From Streptomyces sp. CB01580 (GTDB taxonomy: Bacteria; Actinomycetota; Actinomycetes; Streptomycetales; Streptomycetaceae), in contig NZ_LIXJ01000024.1 of the NCBI RefSeq assembly GCF_001905795.1, positions 1 to 64,000 of the forward strand: a stretch of DNA of 64,000 nucleotides, written 5' to 3'. The position numbers and the translations under genes are program-made. Below, piece by piece: positions 16,753-25,288 of the stretch. Every line of letters starts with the position of its first letter. Positions within the stretch are counted from its first letter, which is position 1. The notes beneath the pieces were generated by a model, which worked only from the letters and a program-made list of their open reading frames with translations, had not been told where the DNA came from and did no database searches.

Positions 16753-18918
16753 ATGAGCTGGCTCCGAGCGCTGAAGGAGACGGCCCGCTCGGGGCTGACG
16801 ATCGAGCGGCGGCGTCTCGAACCGCTCATCGCGATCCGCGGTGCGGCCGGGCTCGCCCTCGTCATCGGGATCAGCCTCGTGTTCTTCGGGCCGGTCGTCG
16901 CCGCCAGCTCGGCGTTCGGCGCGTTCCAGGCCGCCATCGCCACGTTCCAGCGCAGCTGGCGACCCCGGCCCGTGCTCGCCCTGGTCTCCGGGGCAAGCCT
17001 CGCCGTGTCGACTTTTCTCGGCTACCTCACCGGTGCCCACCTGTCGCTGTTCCTGGCCCTGCTGGTGCTCTGGACCTTTCTCGCGGGCCTGGCATGGGCG
17101 GCGGGGCCGACGGGCGGGCTCATCGCGTCGTCCAACGTGGCGATCATGCTGGTGACGGTCACCCTGCCCACTTCCGTCGCGAACTCGGCCGTGCATGCCG
17201 CGGTGATCCTGTTCGGCGGCGTCGTACAGGCGACCCTGATCGTGCTGTTCCCGGTCCGCAGATGGGGTGCCCAGCGCGACGCCCTCTCCGACGCCCTGGC
17301 CGCCGAGGCCGACTACGCCCGTCGGCTGCGCCACGACCCGCTGGCCCCCTTCGACCCGGTGCCGCTGATGACCGCCCGCAATGCCGCCGCCGTCACGCCC
17401 TGGCAGGCCCGCCGCCGTCCGCCGGAGCTGCGCGGTTCGCGCGGTGTCGCCGAGCGGATCAGGCCGGTGCTCGCCTCGCTCGCGGACCCCGCGATGGGCG
17501 TACCGCCCGAGGGCCCGGAGCGGGACCGGGTCCGCGAACTTCTCGCCGCCGCCGGTTCCGTGCTCGACTCGGCGGCCCGCGCGATCCGCCACGGCGACCC
17601 GGTGAAGCTGTCCCCGTCGGCCGTCGCCGCGTTGAAGACCCCCGACACCGGCTCCCTCCTCGAAGGCCCGCCCCGCCGCGCCGCCGAGCGGCTCGACAAG
17701 TTGTTGTCCGACGTCATCGAGACCGCCGAGGGCGAAGGAACGAAGGAGGACCGGGCCCGGGCCGAGCAGGCCGTCGTGGCCCTCAGAGCGACGGGGGAGG
17801 AAGAGGCCCCGGTCTCCCCGCACCGCCCGCCCCGCCACCGTCCGACGCTGCTGCGTCTGGTCCCCGTCGTGGGGCGGGCCATGCGTGCCGAACTGCGTCC
17901 CGGCTCCCCGATCCTGCGGCACGCCGTACGGGTCGCCGTCGTCGCCGCCGTCGGCTACCTCATCGGCACCGCGCTGCCGTTCGGCCACGGATACTGGGCG
18001 CCGATGGCGGCCGTGATGACCATGCGGCCGGAGTTCTCCCAGACGTACGGGCGTGCCGTGGCCCGCTTCGGCGGCACGATCGTCGGGGTCTCGCTCGCGA
18101 CGGCGATCCTCCGGACCGCCCACCCCGGTGTGACGTTCTCGGCGGTGCTCGCCGTGTGCTGCGCCCTGCTGATGTACCTGCTGATGCGCACCGGGTACGT
18201 CGTCGGCCAGGCGTGCGTCTCCGCCTACGTCGTGTTCCTGCTGGGCATGGGCGGCGACAACTGGTCGCAGACCGTGCAGGAGCGGGTGATCCTCACCCTC
18301 GTCGGCGGTCTCCTCGCGATGATCTCGTACGCCGTCTACCCGGCCTGGGAGACCCCGCGGCTGCGCGGCAGGCTCGGTGACTGGCTGAAGACGGGCGGGA
18401 AGTACGCCGCCACGGTCGTCGGCCAGTACGCCGTACCGGCCGAGCGTGGACCGGACGAGGTGCGGTCCGCCCTGCTCGACACCCGTGAGGCCCGGGTCGC
18501 CTGGCAGGAGGCGGTGGCCGCCGCCCAGCACGAACCCGTGCGCAGCCGAGGTCTCTCCCGTGCCGCCGCCGATGACGCCGAACACGCCCTGGCCGAGTTC
18601 GGGCGGGTCGCGATGCTGCTGGAGGCGCATCTCCCGTGCGGCGCCGCCACCCCCGTACCGGAGGCCGGGCCGCTGGCCGAGGCACTGCGCCGGTCCACCG
18701 AGCGGGGCGCGAAGGAGGTGCGGGAGCGGCGGGTGCCGGACTGGACGGAGGTGCGCGAGGTGCTCGCGCGGTGGGACGCGCGGCAGGAAGCGGCCGAGGG
18801 GGACGCCGACCCGGTCGTACGCAGCGGGGCGGGGCTGCTGCTCGACGCCCTGGAGGAGTTCTCGCGGGGGCTGGACGGTGTGCCGGGTGGCAACCCTCCT
18901 GGAAAGAAGGCGGGTTGA
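16753..18918 (+). CDS. FUSC family membrane transporter
   Basis: 721-residue inner-membrane protein of the fusaric-acid-resistance/aromatic-acid exporter family. Two hydrophobic bundles (about 28-165 and 385-525) flank a cytoplasmic middle domain, and a soluble helical C-terminal domain follows. The second bundle has the family motif YWAPMAAVMTMRPEF and, further on, the internal GRAVARFGGTIVGV. It may export aromatic or organic acids; the substrate is unknown. It is a single gene with its ATG close behind a ttacgct box, possibly a near-leaderless transcript. Confidence 0.85.
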   Translation: MSWLRALKETARSGLTIERRRLEPLIAIRGAAGLALVIGISLVFFGPVVAASSAFGAFQAAIATFQRSWRPRPVLALVSGASLAVSTFLGYLTGAHLSLFLALLVLWTFLAGLAWAAGPTGGLIASSNVAIMLVTVTLPTSVANSAVHAAVILFGGVVQATLIVLFPVRRWGAQRDALSDALAAEADYARRLRHDPLAPFDPVPLMTARNAAAVTPWQARRRPPELRGSRGVAERIRPVLASLADPAMGVPPEGPERDRVRELLAAAGSVLDSAARAIRHGDPVKLSPSAVAALKTPDTGSLLEGPPRRAAERLDKLLSDVIETAEGEGTKEDRARAEQAVVALRATGEEEAPVSPHRPPRHRPTLLRLVPVVGRAMRAELRPGSPILRHAVRVAVVAAVGYLIGTALPFGHGYWAPMAAVMTMRPEFSQTYGRAVARFGGTIVGVSLATAILRTAHPGVTFSAVLAVCCALLMYLLMRTGYVVGQACVSAYVVFLLGMGGDNWSQTVQERVILTLVGGLLAMISYAVYPAWETPRLRGRLGDWLKTGGKYAATVVGQYAVPAERGPDEVRSALLDTREARVAWQEAVAAAQHEPVRSRGLSRAAADDAEHALAEFGRVAMLLEAHLPCGAATPVPEAGPLAEALRRSTERGAKEVRERRVPDWTEVREVLARWDARQEAAEGDADPVVRSGAGLLLDALEEFSRGLDGVPGGNPPGKKAG

Positions 18919-18991
18919 CGCCCAGCGGCCGGCCTGCCGCCCAGGCATCAGGAACCCGGCAGGGCCCGGCAGGTCCGGGCAGGCCCGGTAG

Positions 18992-19145
18992 GTCCCAGCA
19001 GGTCCGGCAGGTCCCAGCAGGTCCGGCAGGTCTGCCAGGTCCCGCTGGTCCGGCAGGACCTACTGGGCCTGGGGGGCTTGTCCCGGCAAGTTCACCGGTG
19101 AGGCGAGTTCTACTGGTCCGGCAAGTTCTACTGGTCCGGCAGGTC
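18992..19145. repeat. Tandem repeats downstream of and across the lipoprotein stop codon
   Basis: A 19-bp unit gtcccagcaggtccggcag is repeated exactly at 18992 and 19011. Next to the minus-strand lipoprotein gene, an 18-bp unit ctactggtccggcaRgtY occurs at 19110-19127 and 19128-19145, with a degenerate third copy at 19092-19109. The stop codon (19128-19130 on the minus strand) lies in the second copy and is duplicated in the first. Confidence 0.85.
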
Positions 19146-19679
19146 GGGCAGGCCCGACGGGAGCGCCCCCGGCGCGGTCTTCGCCAGGGTGTCCTTCGTG
19201 CCGGCGGACCAGGAAACCAGGATGGTCCGGCCGTTGACGGACTCCACGGTCCCTTCGGTGCGGTCGGTGCTTCCGTCGGCGCACTTGAGTGCCAGCGTCA
19301 CCCTGCCGGTGTCCCGCACCTGGCCCGTGCAGGCGCCCTGCTCGGTGATGAGCACCGCCTTCCCGGACGCGACGGACAGGACCACCGCCTTGCCGTCGGT
19401 CTTCCCGGCCCACGCCCCTTCCAGCGGCCCGGCGCCGTTGGTCGGATCGCTCCCCGAGTCACCCCCCGAGCCACTCCCCGAACCGTTGCCCGGTCCGTCC
19501 CCGGTATCGTTTCCGGAGCCGTCGCCACCGGAAGTCCGGCCGGTCTTCCCGGCGTCCTGTCTGTTGCCCGGGCCGTTCTTTCCCCCGTCACCGCCATCAC
19601 CGCCGCCGCAGCCGGTCAGCGTGAGCGCGGTGAGGAGTCCGGCGGCGATCACGGCGCCGGAGCGTACGACTTTCCACAT
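19128..19679 (-). CDS. Secreted lipoprotein of unknown function
   Basis: 183 residues. The signal peptide ends in a lipobox, LTLTGC near residues 20-25, so the mature protein should be lipid-anchored outside the membrane. A disordered Gly/Ser/Asp/Asn segment (about 26-85) is followed by a small beta-rich domain (about 88-170) with two cysteines (GACTG and LKCADGS). The chosen ATG at 19679 has GGGGAA upstream; an earlier ATG at 19703 is possible. It resembles uncharacterised Streptomyces lipoproteins only in general layout. Confidence 0.7.
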   Translation of the reverse strand: MWKVVRSGAVIAAGLLTALTLTGCGGGDGGDGGKNGPGNRQDAGKTGRTSGGDGSGNDTGDGPGNGSGSGSGGDSGSDPTNGAGPLEGAWAGKTDGKAVVLSVASGKAVLITEQGACTGQVRDTGRVTLALKCADGSTDRTEGTVESVNGRTILVSWSAGTKDTLAKTAPGALPSGLPDLPDQ

Positions 19680-19829
19680 CTGGAATTCCCCCTCGTACGG
19701 CATAAAGACCGCGCCAAGCTACCAGTGCGCGGTATCGGGATGGGCGGGCCGAGGCGGGGTAGGCGAACCGAAGAGGCATCCCGGATGCCTCTTCCTGCGT
19801 CTGAGTCTGTAATCGTGGGAACACCTTGT

Positions 19830-19888
19830 GTGCACGTGCATCCGCTCATGCATCTGCTCATGCATGGATATCTGAACAAGGTTATGAT
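19830..19888 (+). promoter_or_regulatory. 12-bp-phased TGCAT element and -10 box upstream of the DUF397 gene
   Basis: The palindrome tgcacgtgca (19831-19840) is followed by TGCAT at 19837, 19849 and 19861, exactly 12 bp apart (unit tgcatcYgctca). A TATGAT box at 19883-19888 fits a -10 element, placing the repeats over and just upstream of the -35 position. A 30-bp block (19830-19859) recurs with 27 matches, in the same orientation relative to the gene, upstream of the HATPase gene. It is therefore a likely shared operator. Confidence 0.6.
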
Positions 19889-19932
19889 CCGAGACAGTTG
19901 ACACTTGCACCTTGTAACTCGGGGAGCGTCCT

Positions 19933-20175
19933 GTGCACCACGTGTACAACGGCATGGCGGCCACAGAGCTTCGCGGAGTCGTCTGGCAGAAGAGCAGATA
20001 CAGCAACTCCCAAGGATCCTGCGTGGAGTTCGCGAAACTGCCCGGGGGAGATGTGGCGATGCGGAATTCGCGCCATCCCGACGGTCCGGCACTGGTCTAT
20101 ACGCCGGCCGAGATAGAGGCGTTGCTGCTCGGCGTGAAGGACGGCGAGTTCGACCATCTCGTCGCGGGCGGCTGA
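19933..20175 (+). CDS. DUF397 family small regulatory protein
   Basis: 80 residues. The DUF397 core runs from WQKSRYSNSQGSCVEFAKLPGGDVAMRNSR to the C-terminal helix EIEALLLGVKDGEFDHL. GTG at 19933 or ATG at 19954 could be the start. Related small proteins work together with WhiJ-type XRE regulators in S. coelicolor, probably by relieving repression. Here it is part of a three-gene set with the HATPase and the XRE/DUF5753 regulator. Confidence 0.85.
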   Translation: MHHVYNGMAATELRGVVWQKSRYSNSQGSCVEFAKLPGGDVAMRNSRHPDGPALVYTPAEIEALLLGVKDGEFDHLVAGG

Positions 20176-20366
20176 CCCGCGCCATCAACTAGCCGCGCAT
20201 AGAACGGAGTTCGAAGCGGAGCGGGTGTCGTACGGGCCGGCGGGGTCGGCAGTGTCACCGGCGACTGTTCACTCGATCGTCCCGACCGCCGCCCACCGGG
20301 CGATGGCCTGTCCGCCGCCGGACGGCCGGCCCCCTGCGGTCAGGTAGCCCGCCCCGATCAAGTGGC

Positions 20367-20405
20367 CCGTCCTGCCGGGCGGCGGCCCGCCGGTCGGCAG
20401 GACGG
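20367..20405. terminator. Hairpin after the DUF397 gene
   Basis: An 11-bp perfect stem (20367-20377 with 20395-20405) encloses a 17-base GC-rich loop. It lies in the convergent spacer ahead of the much longer hairpin at 20418. Confidence 0.5.
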
Positions 20406-20417
20406 CGCGCCCCGTCC

Positions 20418-20480
20418 GTCCGACGGCCGGTAGTCAGCTGTCCGACCGACGGGCGGACAGCTGACTACCGGCCGTCGGAC
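20418..20480. terminator. 27-bp perfect hairpin between convergent genes
   Basis: A perfect 27-bp inverted repeat (20418-20444 with 20454-20480) with a 9-base loop abuts the stop codon of the minus-strand HATPase gene. The position between two convergent genes suggests a bidirectional terminator; the length is exceptional. Confidence 0.85.
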
Positions 20481-20481
20481 G

Positions 20482-21066
20482 TCAGCTCGTCAGCTGCCCA
20501 GCCGGTGAGCGGGTGTACGGCACTCGGGGGGCCGTCGGCGCGGCCTCCGGGCACCCGGACAGCCGGAACAGCGCCCAGACGACCTTCCCGCGCGGCATCA
20601 CCCCGGCCCCGACGCCCTCCGTGCCCAGGAAGGGGGAGGGGTACCAGCCCCATGAGTCGCTGATGGACTCCACCAGGAAGAGACCGCGCCCCGACTCGGC
20701 GGAGTCCGCCGCCTCCGAGGCGATCGGGCTCTCCTGGCTGGGGTCGCGCACCGCGCACACCAGGCGCGAGCTCCAACGCATCAAGTGCAGTCGTACGGGT
20801 GGTTTCTGTGGTTCCGGCGCGATGTCCGAAGGAAGCGCGTGGCGCAGTGCGTTGGTGACGAGTTCGGAGACGACCAGGGCGACGTCGTCGAAGCGGTCGT
20901 CCAGCCCCCAGCCGGTCAGTGTCGTCCGGGTGAACCGTCGCGCCCCGCTCACGGCTTCGTAGCGGGCGGGCAAGGTGCAGGTGGCCGAGCCGGAGACGGC
21001 TGAGGGATCGATGGGTGGAAGCCCTTGCCTTAACGGCGCGAGCGTCGTCGATCCATTCGTCCCCAT
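20482..21066 (-). CDS. HATPase_c (RsbW/anti-sigma-like) ATP-binding protein
   Basis: 194 residues with a GHKL ATPase fold of the Streptomyces anti-sigma-factor type: N box VVSELVTNALRHA (about 76-88) and G1/G2 region SAESGRGLFLVESISDSWG (about 132-150). There is no histidine phospho-acceptor, so it is not a sensor kinase. ATG at 21066 is preferred over a longer start. Such genes are regularly found with DUF397 and XRE/DUF5753 genes (abaA- and whiJ-like clusters). A shared 30-bp element lies about 105 bases upstream. Confidence 0.85.
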   Translation of the reverse strand: MGTNGSTTLAPLRQGLPPIDPSAVSGSATCTLPARYEAVSGARRFTRTTLTGWGLDDRFDDVALVVSELVTNALRHALPSDIAPEPQKPPVRLHLMRWSSRLVCAVRDPSQESPIASEAADSAESGRGLFLVESISDSWGWYPSPFLGTEGVGAGVMPRGKVVWALFRLSGCPEAAPTAPRVPYTRSPAGQLTS

Positions 21067-21169
21067 GCGAGGCACTCCCGGGATTCGCGGCTGTATCGGT
21101 ACTACGGGGTACAGCGGCACAACACGAACGAGCACGCAGGTGCGCGATGGCCATCGTTCCGAATGCGCC

Positions 21170-21199
21170 GAGCAGATGCAAGGGCAGATGCACGTGCAC
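21170..21199 (-). promoter_or_regulatory. Second copy of the TGCAT element, upstream of the HATPase gene
   Basis: Read on the minus strand, this 30-bp block has the palindrome tgcacgtgca and two 12-bp units tgcatctgcYcY, matching 27 of 30 bases of the element at 19830-19859. It lies 104-133 bases upstream of the HATPase start and in the divergent region shared with the XRE regulator gene. Confidence 0.6.
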
Positions 21200-21371
21200 G
21201 CGCCGGACCTGTCCGATCCCGTGCCGGTTCTTGGTCATTTCTTCCTGCGGGGATTTTCACAGCTTTACGAAGCCCTTCCCGTCTGCGTAATCGAATGAGT
21301 ACGGGGCGAAGCGTTTTGGTGGCAGAATCCGGCACTTGGGGTTCTGGGGGCGGCCCCTTGTCCAGGAAGCG

Positions 21372-22256
21372 ATGGGGAGGACCGGACCAGTGGCGGCAGG
21401 CGAGTCGAGTGGATCTGTGGTGCGGCGCATCCTGCTGGGCTCACAGCTCAGGCGATTGCGTGACTCGCGTGGGATCACCCGCGAGGCGGCCGGCTACTCC
21501 ATCCGGGCATCCGAATCCAAGATCAGCCGCATGGAGTTGGGACGGGTGAGCTTCAAGGCCAGGGACGTAGAGGACCTGCTCACGCTCTACGGAGTCACGG
21601 ACGAGGCGGAGCGCGAGGCCCTGCTGGGCCTGGCACGCGAGGCCAACGTGGCGGGGTGGTGGCACAGTTACGGAGACGTGCTGCCGGGGTGGTTCCAGAC
21701 GTATGTCGGCCTGGAGGGCGCGGCGTCGCTCATCCGGGTGTACGAAGTCCAGTTCATCCACGGGCTGTTGCAGACCGAGGCGTACGCGCACGCGGTCGTC
21801 ACCCGGGGTATGGGTGCTGACGCCCCCGCCGTCGAGGTTGAACGCCGCGTCGCGCTGCGGCTGGAACGCCAGAAGGCCCTCGTGTCCGAACGCGCGCCGC
21901 GTTTCCACGCGGTGCTGGACGAGGCGGCGCTGCGCCGCCCGTACGGGGACCGCGAAGTGATGCGCGGGCAATTGCGGCATCTCATCGAAATGTCCGAACA
22001 CCCCAACATCCTGCTTCAGGTGATGCCCTTCAGTTTCGGCGGACACGCGGGAGAGGGGGGTTCATTCACCATGCTCCGATTCCCGGAATCCGATCTGTCG
22101 GACATCGTCTACTTGGAGCAGCTGACAAGTGCGCTCTATCTGGACAAGGCCGAAGAAGTCGCTCAGTACGAAAAGGCCATGACGCGGTTGCACGAGGACA
22201 GTCCGGGTCCCGAGGAGAGCCGCGATCTCCTTCGCGGTCTCCTCCAACTCGCCTGA
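21372..22256 (+). CDS. XRE/WhiJ-type regulator with DUF5753 domain
   Basis: 294 residues. An N-terminal helix-turn-helix (about 18-75, LGSQLRRLRDSRGITREAAG with SKISRMELGR) is followed by a DUF5753 domain (about 100-290) with the usual WFQTYVGLEGAASLIRVYEVQFIHGLLQTEAYA block. The ATG at 21372 has AGGAAG close upstream; a GTG at 21390 with GGGGAGG nine bases before is a real alternative. It is the DNA-binding partner expected for the adjacent DUF397 and HATPase genes and the best candidate to bind the TGCAT elements. Confidence 0.88.
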   Translation: MGRTGPVAAGESSGSVVRRILLGSQLRRLRDSRGITREAAGYSIRASESKISRMELGRVSFKARDVEDLLTLYGVTDEAEREALLGLAREANVAGWWHSYGDVLPGWFQTYVGLEGAASLIRVYEVQFIHGLLQTEAYAHAVVTRGMGADAPAVEVERRVALRLERQKALVSERAPRFHAVLDEAALRRPYGDREVMRGQLRHLIEMSEHPNILLQVMPFSFGGHAGEGGSFTMLRFPESDLSDIVYLEQLTSALYLDKAEEVAQYEKAMTRLHEDSPGPEESRDLLRGLLQLA

Positions 22257-22309
22257 TTCATCGTTACGATGACGGTCCGATGGGAGTCTGCACCTGAGTT
22301 GGGGATCGT

Positions 22310-23767
22310 ATGTCGTTCTTCTACGAGCTGGCCGACCAGTACATCGACGGTGAGTGGCGGACCGGAACCGGCTCGTGGGACATCATCGATTTCAATCCCT
22401 ACAATGGTGAGAAACTCGCCGCGATCACCATCGCCACCGCGCGCGAGGTCGACCTGGCCTACCGCGCCGCCGAACGTGCCCAGCAGTCCTGGGCCGCCAC
22501 GGGACCGTACCGACGCCGGGCAATTCTGGAACGTGCGCTGCGCATCATCGAGGAGCAGCACGAAGCGATCGTCGAGGTCGTCATCGACGAACTGGGCGGC
22601 ATCCGTTCCAAGGCCGAGCAGGAGATCCACGTCGCCAAGGAATTCCTGCGCGACGCGACACGGCTGGCGCTGAGCCCCATGGGCCGCATTCTGCCCTCCC
22701 CGGCGGACGGCAAGGAGAACCGTGTCCACCGCAGGCCGATAGGCGTCGTCGGTGTCGTAAGCCCCTTCAACTTCCCTTTCCTGGTGGCGATGAAGTCCGT
22801 CGCACCGGCTCTCGCGCTCGGCAACGCCGTCGTACTCAAGCCCAACCAGAACGCCCCGGTCTCCGGCGGTGTGCTGCTGGCGAAGATCTTCGAGGATGCC
22901 GGGCTGCCCGCGGGACTCCTCAACGTGCTGATCACCGATGTCGCCGAGATCGGGGACGCGTTCATCGAACACCCCGTGCCGAAGATGATCTCCTTCGCGG
23001 GTACGGACCGGGTCGGCCGGCACGTCGGCGCCGTCGCGGCCGGACACTTCAAGCGCACGATCCTCGAACTCAGCGGCAACAGCGCCCTGGTGGTGCTGGA
23101 CGACGCGGACGTCGACCACGCCGTCGACGCTGCCGTCTTCAGCCGATTCATGTATCAGGGCCAGGTCTGCATGGCCGCCAACCGCGTCCTGGTGGACCGC
23201 CGTGTCGAGCGGGAGTTCACCGAGAAGTTCACCGCCCGGGTGGCCGCGCTGCGGACCGGCGACCCCCGCGACCCGCGGACCGAGATCGGCCCGGTCATCA
23301 ACACGTTCCAGGCCGACGCGCTGACCGCCTTCGTCGACCAGGCCCTCGCCGAGGGGGCCACCGCGCCCGTACGGGGCCGTACGCGCGGCAACCTCGTCGA
23401 ACCGACCGTGCTCACCGGGCTGCCGGAGGACTCCCCGCTGCTGTCCCAGGAGATATTCGGCCCGGTGGCGGTCCTGATGACGTTCGACGACGAGGACGAA
23501 GCCGTACGGATCGCCAACGCCACCCCGTACGGTCTGAGCGGCGCCGTCCACACCCGTGGCATCGAGCGCGGGGTGCGGTTCGCGCGGCGCGTGGTCAGCG
23601 GGATGTTCCACGTCAACGGGCCGACCGTCCAGGACGACCCGCTGGTGGTCTTCGGTGGCGAGAAGTCCTCCGGGGTCGGCCGGCTGAACGGCGAGGCGGC
23701 CGTGGAAGCCTTCACGACCCAGACGTGGATGTCCATCCAGCACGGGCGGAGCGCGTTCCCTTTCTAG
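22310..23767 (+). CDS. Aldehyde dehydrogenase family protein (benzaldehyde/vanillin dehydrogenase-like)
   Basis: 485 residues, NAD(P)-dependent aldehyde oxidation in the cytosol. Catalytic Cys287 (MYQGQVCMAANR) and general base Glu253 (ILELSGNS) are present, as are the cofactor motifs SPFNFPF (151-157) and SFAGTDRVGRHV. The C-terminal EIFGPVAVL and GGEKSSGVGRLNGE motifs match the aromatic-aldehyde branch. The ATG starts 53 bases after the regulator gene, so cotranscription is possible. The substrate is not deducible. Confidence 0.85.
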   Translation: MSFFYELADQYIDGEWRTGTGSWDIIDFNPYNGEKLAAITIATAREVDLAYRAAERAQQSWAATGPYRRRAILERALRIIEEQHEAIVEVVIDELGGIRSKAEQEIHVAKEFLRDATRLALSPMGRILPSPADGKENRVHRRPIGVVGVVSPFNFPFLVAMKSVAPALALGNAVVLKPNQNAPVSGGVLLAKIFEDAGLPAGLLNVLITDVAEIGDAFIEHPVPKMISFAGTDRVGRHVGAVAAGHFKRTILELSGNSALVVLDDADVDHAVDAAVFSRFMYQGQVCMAANRVLVDRRVEREFTEKFTARVAALRTGDPRDPRTEIGPVINTFQADALTAFVDQALAEGATAPVRGRTRGNLVEPTVLTGLPEDSPLLSQEIFGPVAVLMTFDDEDEAVRIANATPYGLSGAVHTRGIERGVRFARRVVSGMFHVNGPTVQDDPLVVFGGEKSSGVGRLNGEAAVEAFTTQTWMSIQHGRSAFPF

Positions 23768-23809
23768 GGCGTGGTGCGAACGTAGCGTCGTCCGCCCGAA
23801 GGGCGGGGC

Positions 23810-23989
23810 GTGGTGCTCCTCTTCCTCGGTGCACCGTCGATCGTTGCCCACCGCAGGAGGGTGCCGCGCCTGGGAAAGGTCATCGTGGTCAACGTGATCG
23901 GCGCCTTCACCGCGGCGGATGCCTTTCTCGCTGCGGACACAGGCGCGTTCGCCCCGCTGGAAGCCCGGCGGGCGCCCGTCGCGCAATGA
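23810..23989 (+). pseudogene. Short remnant resembling a superinfection-immunity membrane protein
   Basis: A 59-codon frame with good third-position bias starts at GTG 23810 (or 23813) without a ribosome binding site. It reads LLFLGAPSIVAHRRRVPRLG then KVIVVNVIGAF, which resembles the core of the small two-helix immunity-type membrane proteins (PTIIA..RKVPN.G...INLFLGWT). The second conserved Trp-containing helix is absent, replaced by an Ala-rich tail. A degenerate copy is the simplest reading; a functional small protein is not excluded. Confidence 0.35.
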
Positions 23990-24076
23990 GGTCAGGATCT
24001 GACCTCTTGGGGTCCTAACGTGACCGGTGTCAGGAAGAACGAGCAGAATCCGGCACGGCCCCCGAAGGTGGACATC

Positions 24077-24628
24077 ATGGTCACTCACGTTCCCGCAGAA
24101 GCTTTCGGTGACGAGCGCGGCGCGCTCCTCTCCTTCGTCGAGGCGCAGCGCGGCGCGATCCGTCGCTCGCTGATCGGTCTGACCTCGCAGCAGGCGGCGA
24201 GCCGTCCCAGTGCGAGCGAACTGTCCCTGGGCGGGCTGCTCAAGCACGTCGCCGAGACGGAGCTCAACTGGCTGCGGATGGCCCAGCAGCGGCCGAGCGA
24301 GAGCTCGCGCAACCAGGAGACCTGGGCGGACAGCTTCCGGCTCCTCGGCGACGAGACCGTGGAGGGGCTGCTGGACTTCTGGGACGACGTCGCGGTCCAG
24401 GTCGAGAAGTTCATCCGCTCGGTGCCCAGCCTGGACGACACCTTCCCGCTTCCCGAGGCGCCCTGGTTCCCCAAGGACGGGCGGGTCTCGATGCGCTGGC
24501 TGCTGGTCCACCTCGTCGAGGAGCACGCGCGTCACGCCGGACATGCCGACATCATCCGGGAGTCCCTGGACGGCAGCACCGCCCTCGAGCTGGTCGCCAA
24601 GGCGGAGGGTTACGCTGGTCAAAGTTGA
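24077..24628 (+). CDS. DinB/DUF664 family protein
   Basis: 183 residues forming a four-helix DinB-like fold. The putative metal ligands are visible: His in LLKHVAETELNWL (near 57) and the HLVEEHARHAGHADIIRE motif (near 146-163). Actinobacterial members include thiol-dependent S-transferases acting with mycothiol; specificity here is unknown. ATG at 24077 has AAGGTGG upstream. The padR-like gene follows after 18 bases and is probably in the same operon. Confidence 0.85.
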   Translation: MVTHVPAEAFGDERGALLSFVEAQRGAIRRSLIGLTSQQAASRPSASELSLGGLLKHVAETELNWLRMAQQRPSESSRNQETWADSFRLLGDETVEGLLDFWDDVAVQVEKFIRSVPSLDDTFPLPEAPWFPKDGRVSMRWLLVHLVEEHARHAGHADIIRESLDGSTALELVAKAEGYAGQS

Positions 24629-24632
24629 TCAG
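24615..24632 (+). promoter_or_regulatory. Dyad between DinB and PadR genes
   Basis: Arms ctggtcaa and ttgatcag (one mismatch, 2-base centre) form a near-perfect dyad overlapping the DinB stop codon and the PadR ribosome binding site. Such a site would allow PadR autoregulation of its own translation initiation region; this is inference from position. Confidence 0.35.
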
Positions 24633-24646
24633 GAGGGGTGCGTGAC

Positions 24647-25288
24647 ATGTCCGCGATCCGGCTGCTCGTCCTGTGCGCGGTGCGTCAGCACGGGCGGGCG
24701 CACGGCTACCAGGTCCGCAACGACCTGGAGTACTGGGGCGCCCACGAGTGGTCCAACGCCAAACCCGGATCGATCTACCACGCGCTGAAGCAGATGGCGA
24801 AGCAGGGGCTGCTGGTCGCCCACGAGACCGCTCCGAGCACGGTGGGCGGCCCGCCCCGGACCGAGTACGAGATCACCGAGCGGGGGAACGAGGAGTACCT
24901 GACGCTGCTGCGCGAGGCACTGACCTCGTACGACCAGAAGCCGGACGCACTGGCGGCGGGCCTCGGCGGCATGGTCGACCTGGAGCGGTCCGAGGTGATC
25001 GGGCTGCTCAGGCGGCGGGTGGCCGGTCTCGTGGCCTGGCGGGCATCGGTCACGGAGTACTACACGCCGGAGGCCGGGCCCGAAGTGCTCGGGCACATCG
25101 GCGAGATCATGAACATGTGGGTCCACTCGGCGGATGCCGGGGCCGAGTGGACGCGCGGGCTCATCGCCCGTATCGAGGGCGGGGCGTACAGCTTCGCGGG
25201 GGAGGGCGAACCGTTCGTCGGCGTGCTCGCGGAGGGGCAGGAGAACCCGTACGCGACGGGCGTCCAGGATCCCGGCGACGACGAGTGA
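24647..25288 (+). CDS. PadR family transcriptional regulator
   Basis: 213 residues. The N-terminal winged helix (about 1-75: ILLVLCAV-type start, HGYQVRNDLE, KPGSIYHALKQMAKQGLL, TEYEITERG) is followed by a helical dimerisation domain. ATG at 24647 lies ten bases after AGGAGG. It probably controls the upstream DinB-type gene. Its 3' end, including TGA, is duplicated 20 bp downstream. Confidence 0.88.
   Translation: MSAIRLLVLCAVRQHGRAHGYQVRNDLEYWGAHEWSNAKPGSIYHALKQMAKQGLLVAHETAPSTVGGPPRTEYEITERGNEEYLTLLREALTSYDQKPDALAAGLGGMVDLERSEVIGLLRRRVAGLVAWRASVTEYYTPEAGPEVLGHIGEIMNMWVHSADAGAEWTRGLIARIEGGAYSFAGEGEPFVGVLAEGQENPYATGVQDPGDDE

Noticed and set aside
19719..20006. Met/His-rich frame (MHEQMHERMHVHT) antisense upstream of the DUF397 gene
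   Set aside because: It is produced by the TGCAT operator repeats read on the other strand; explained as a regulatory element.
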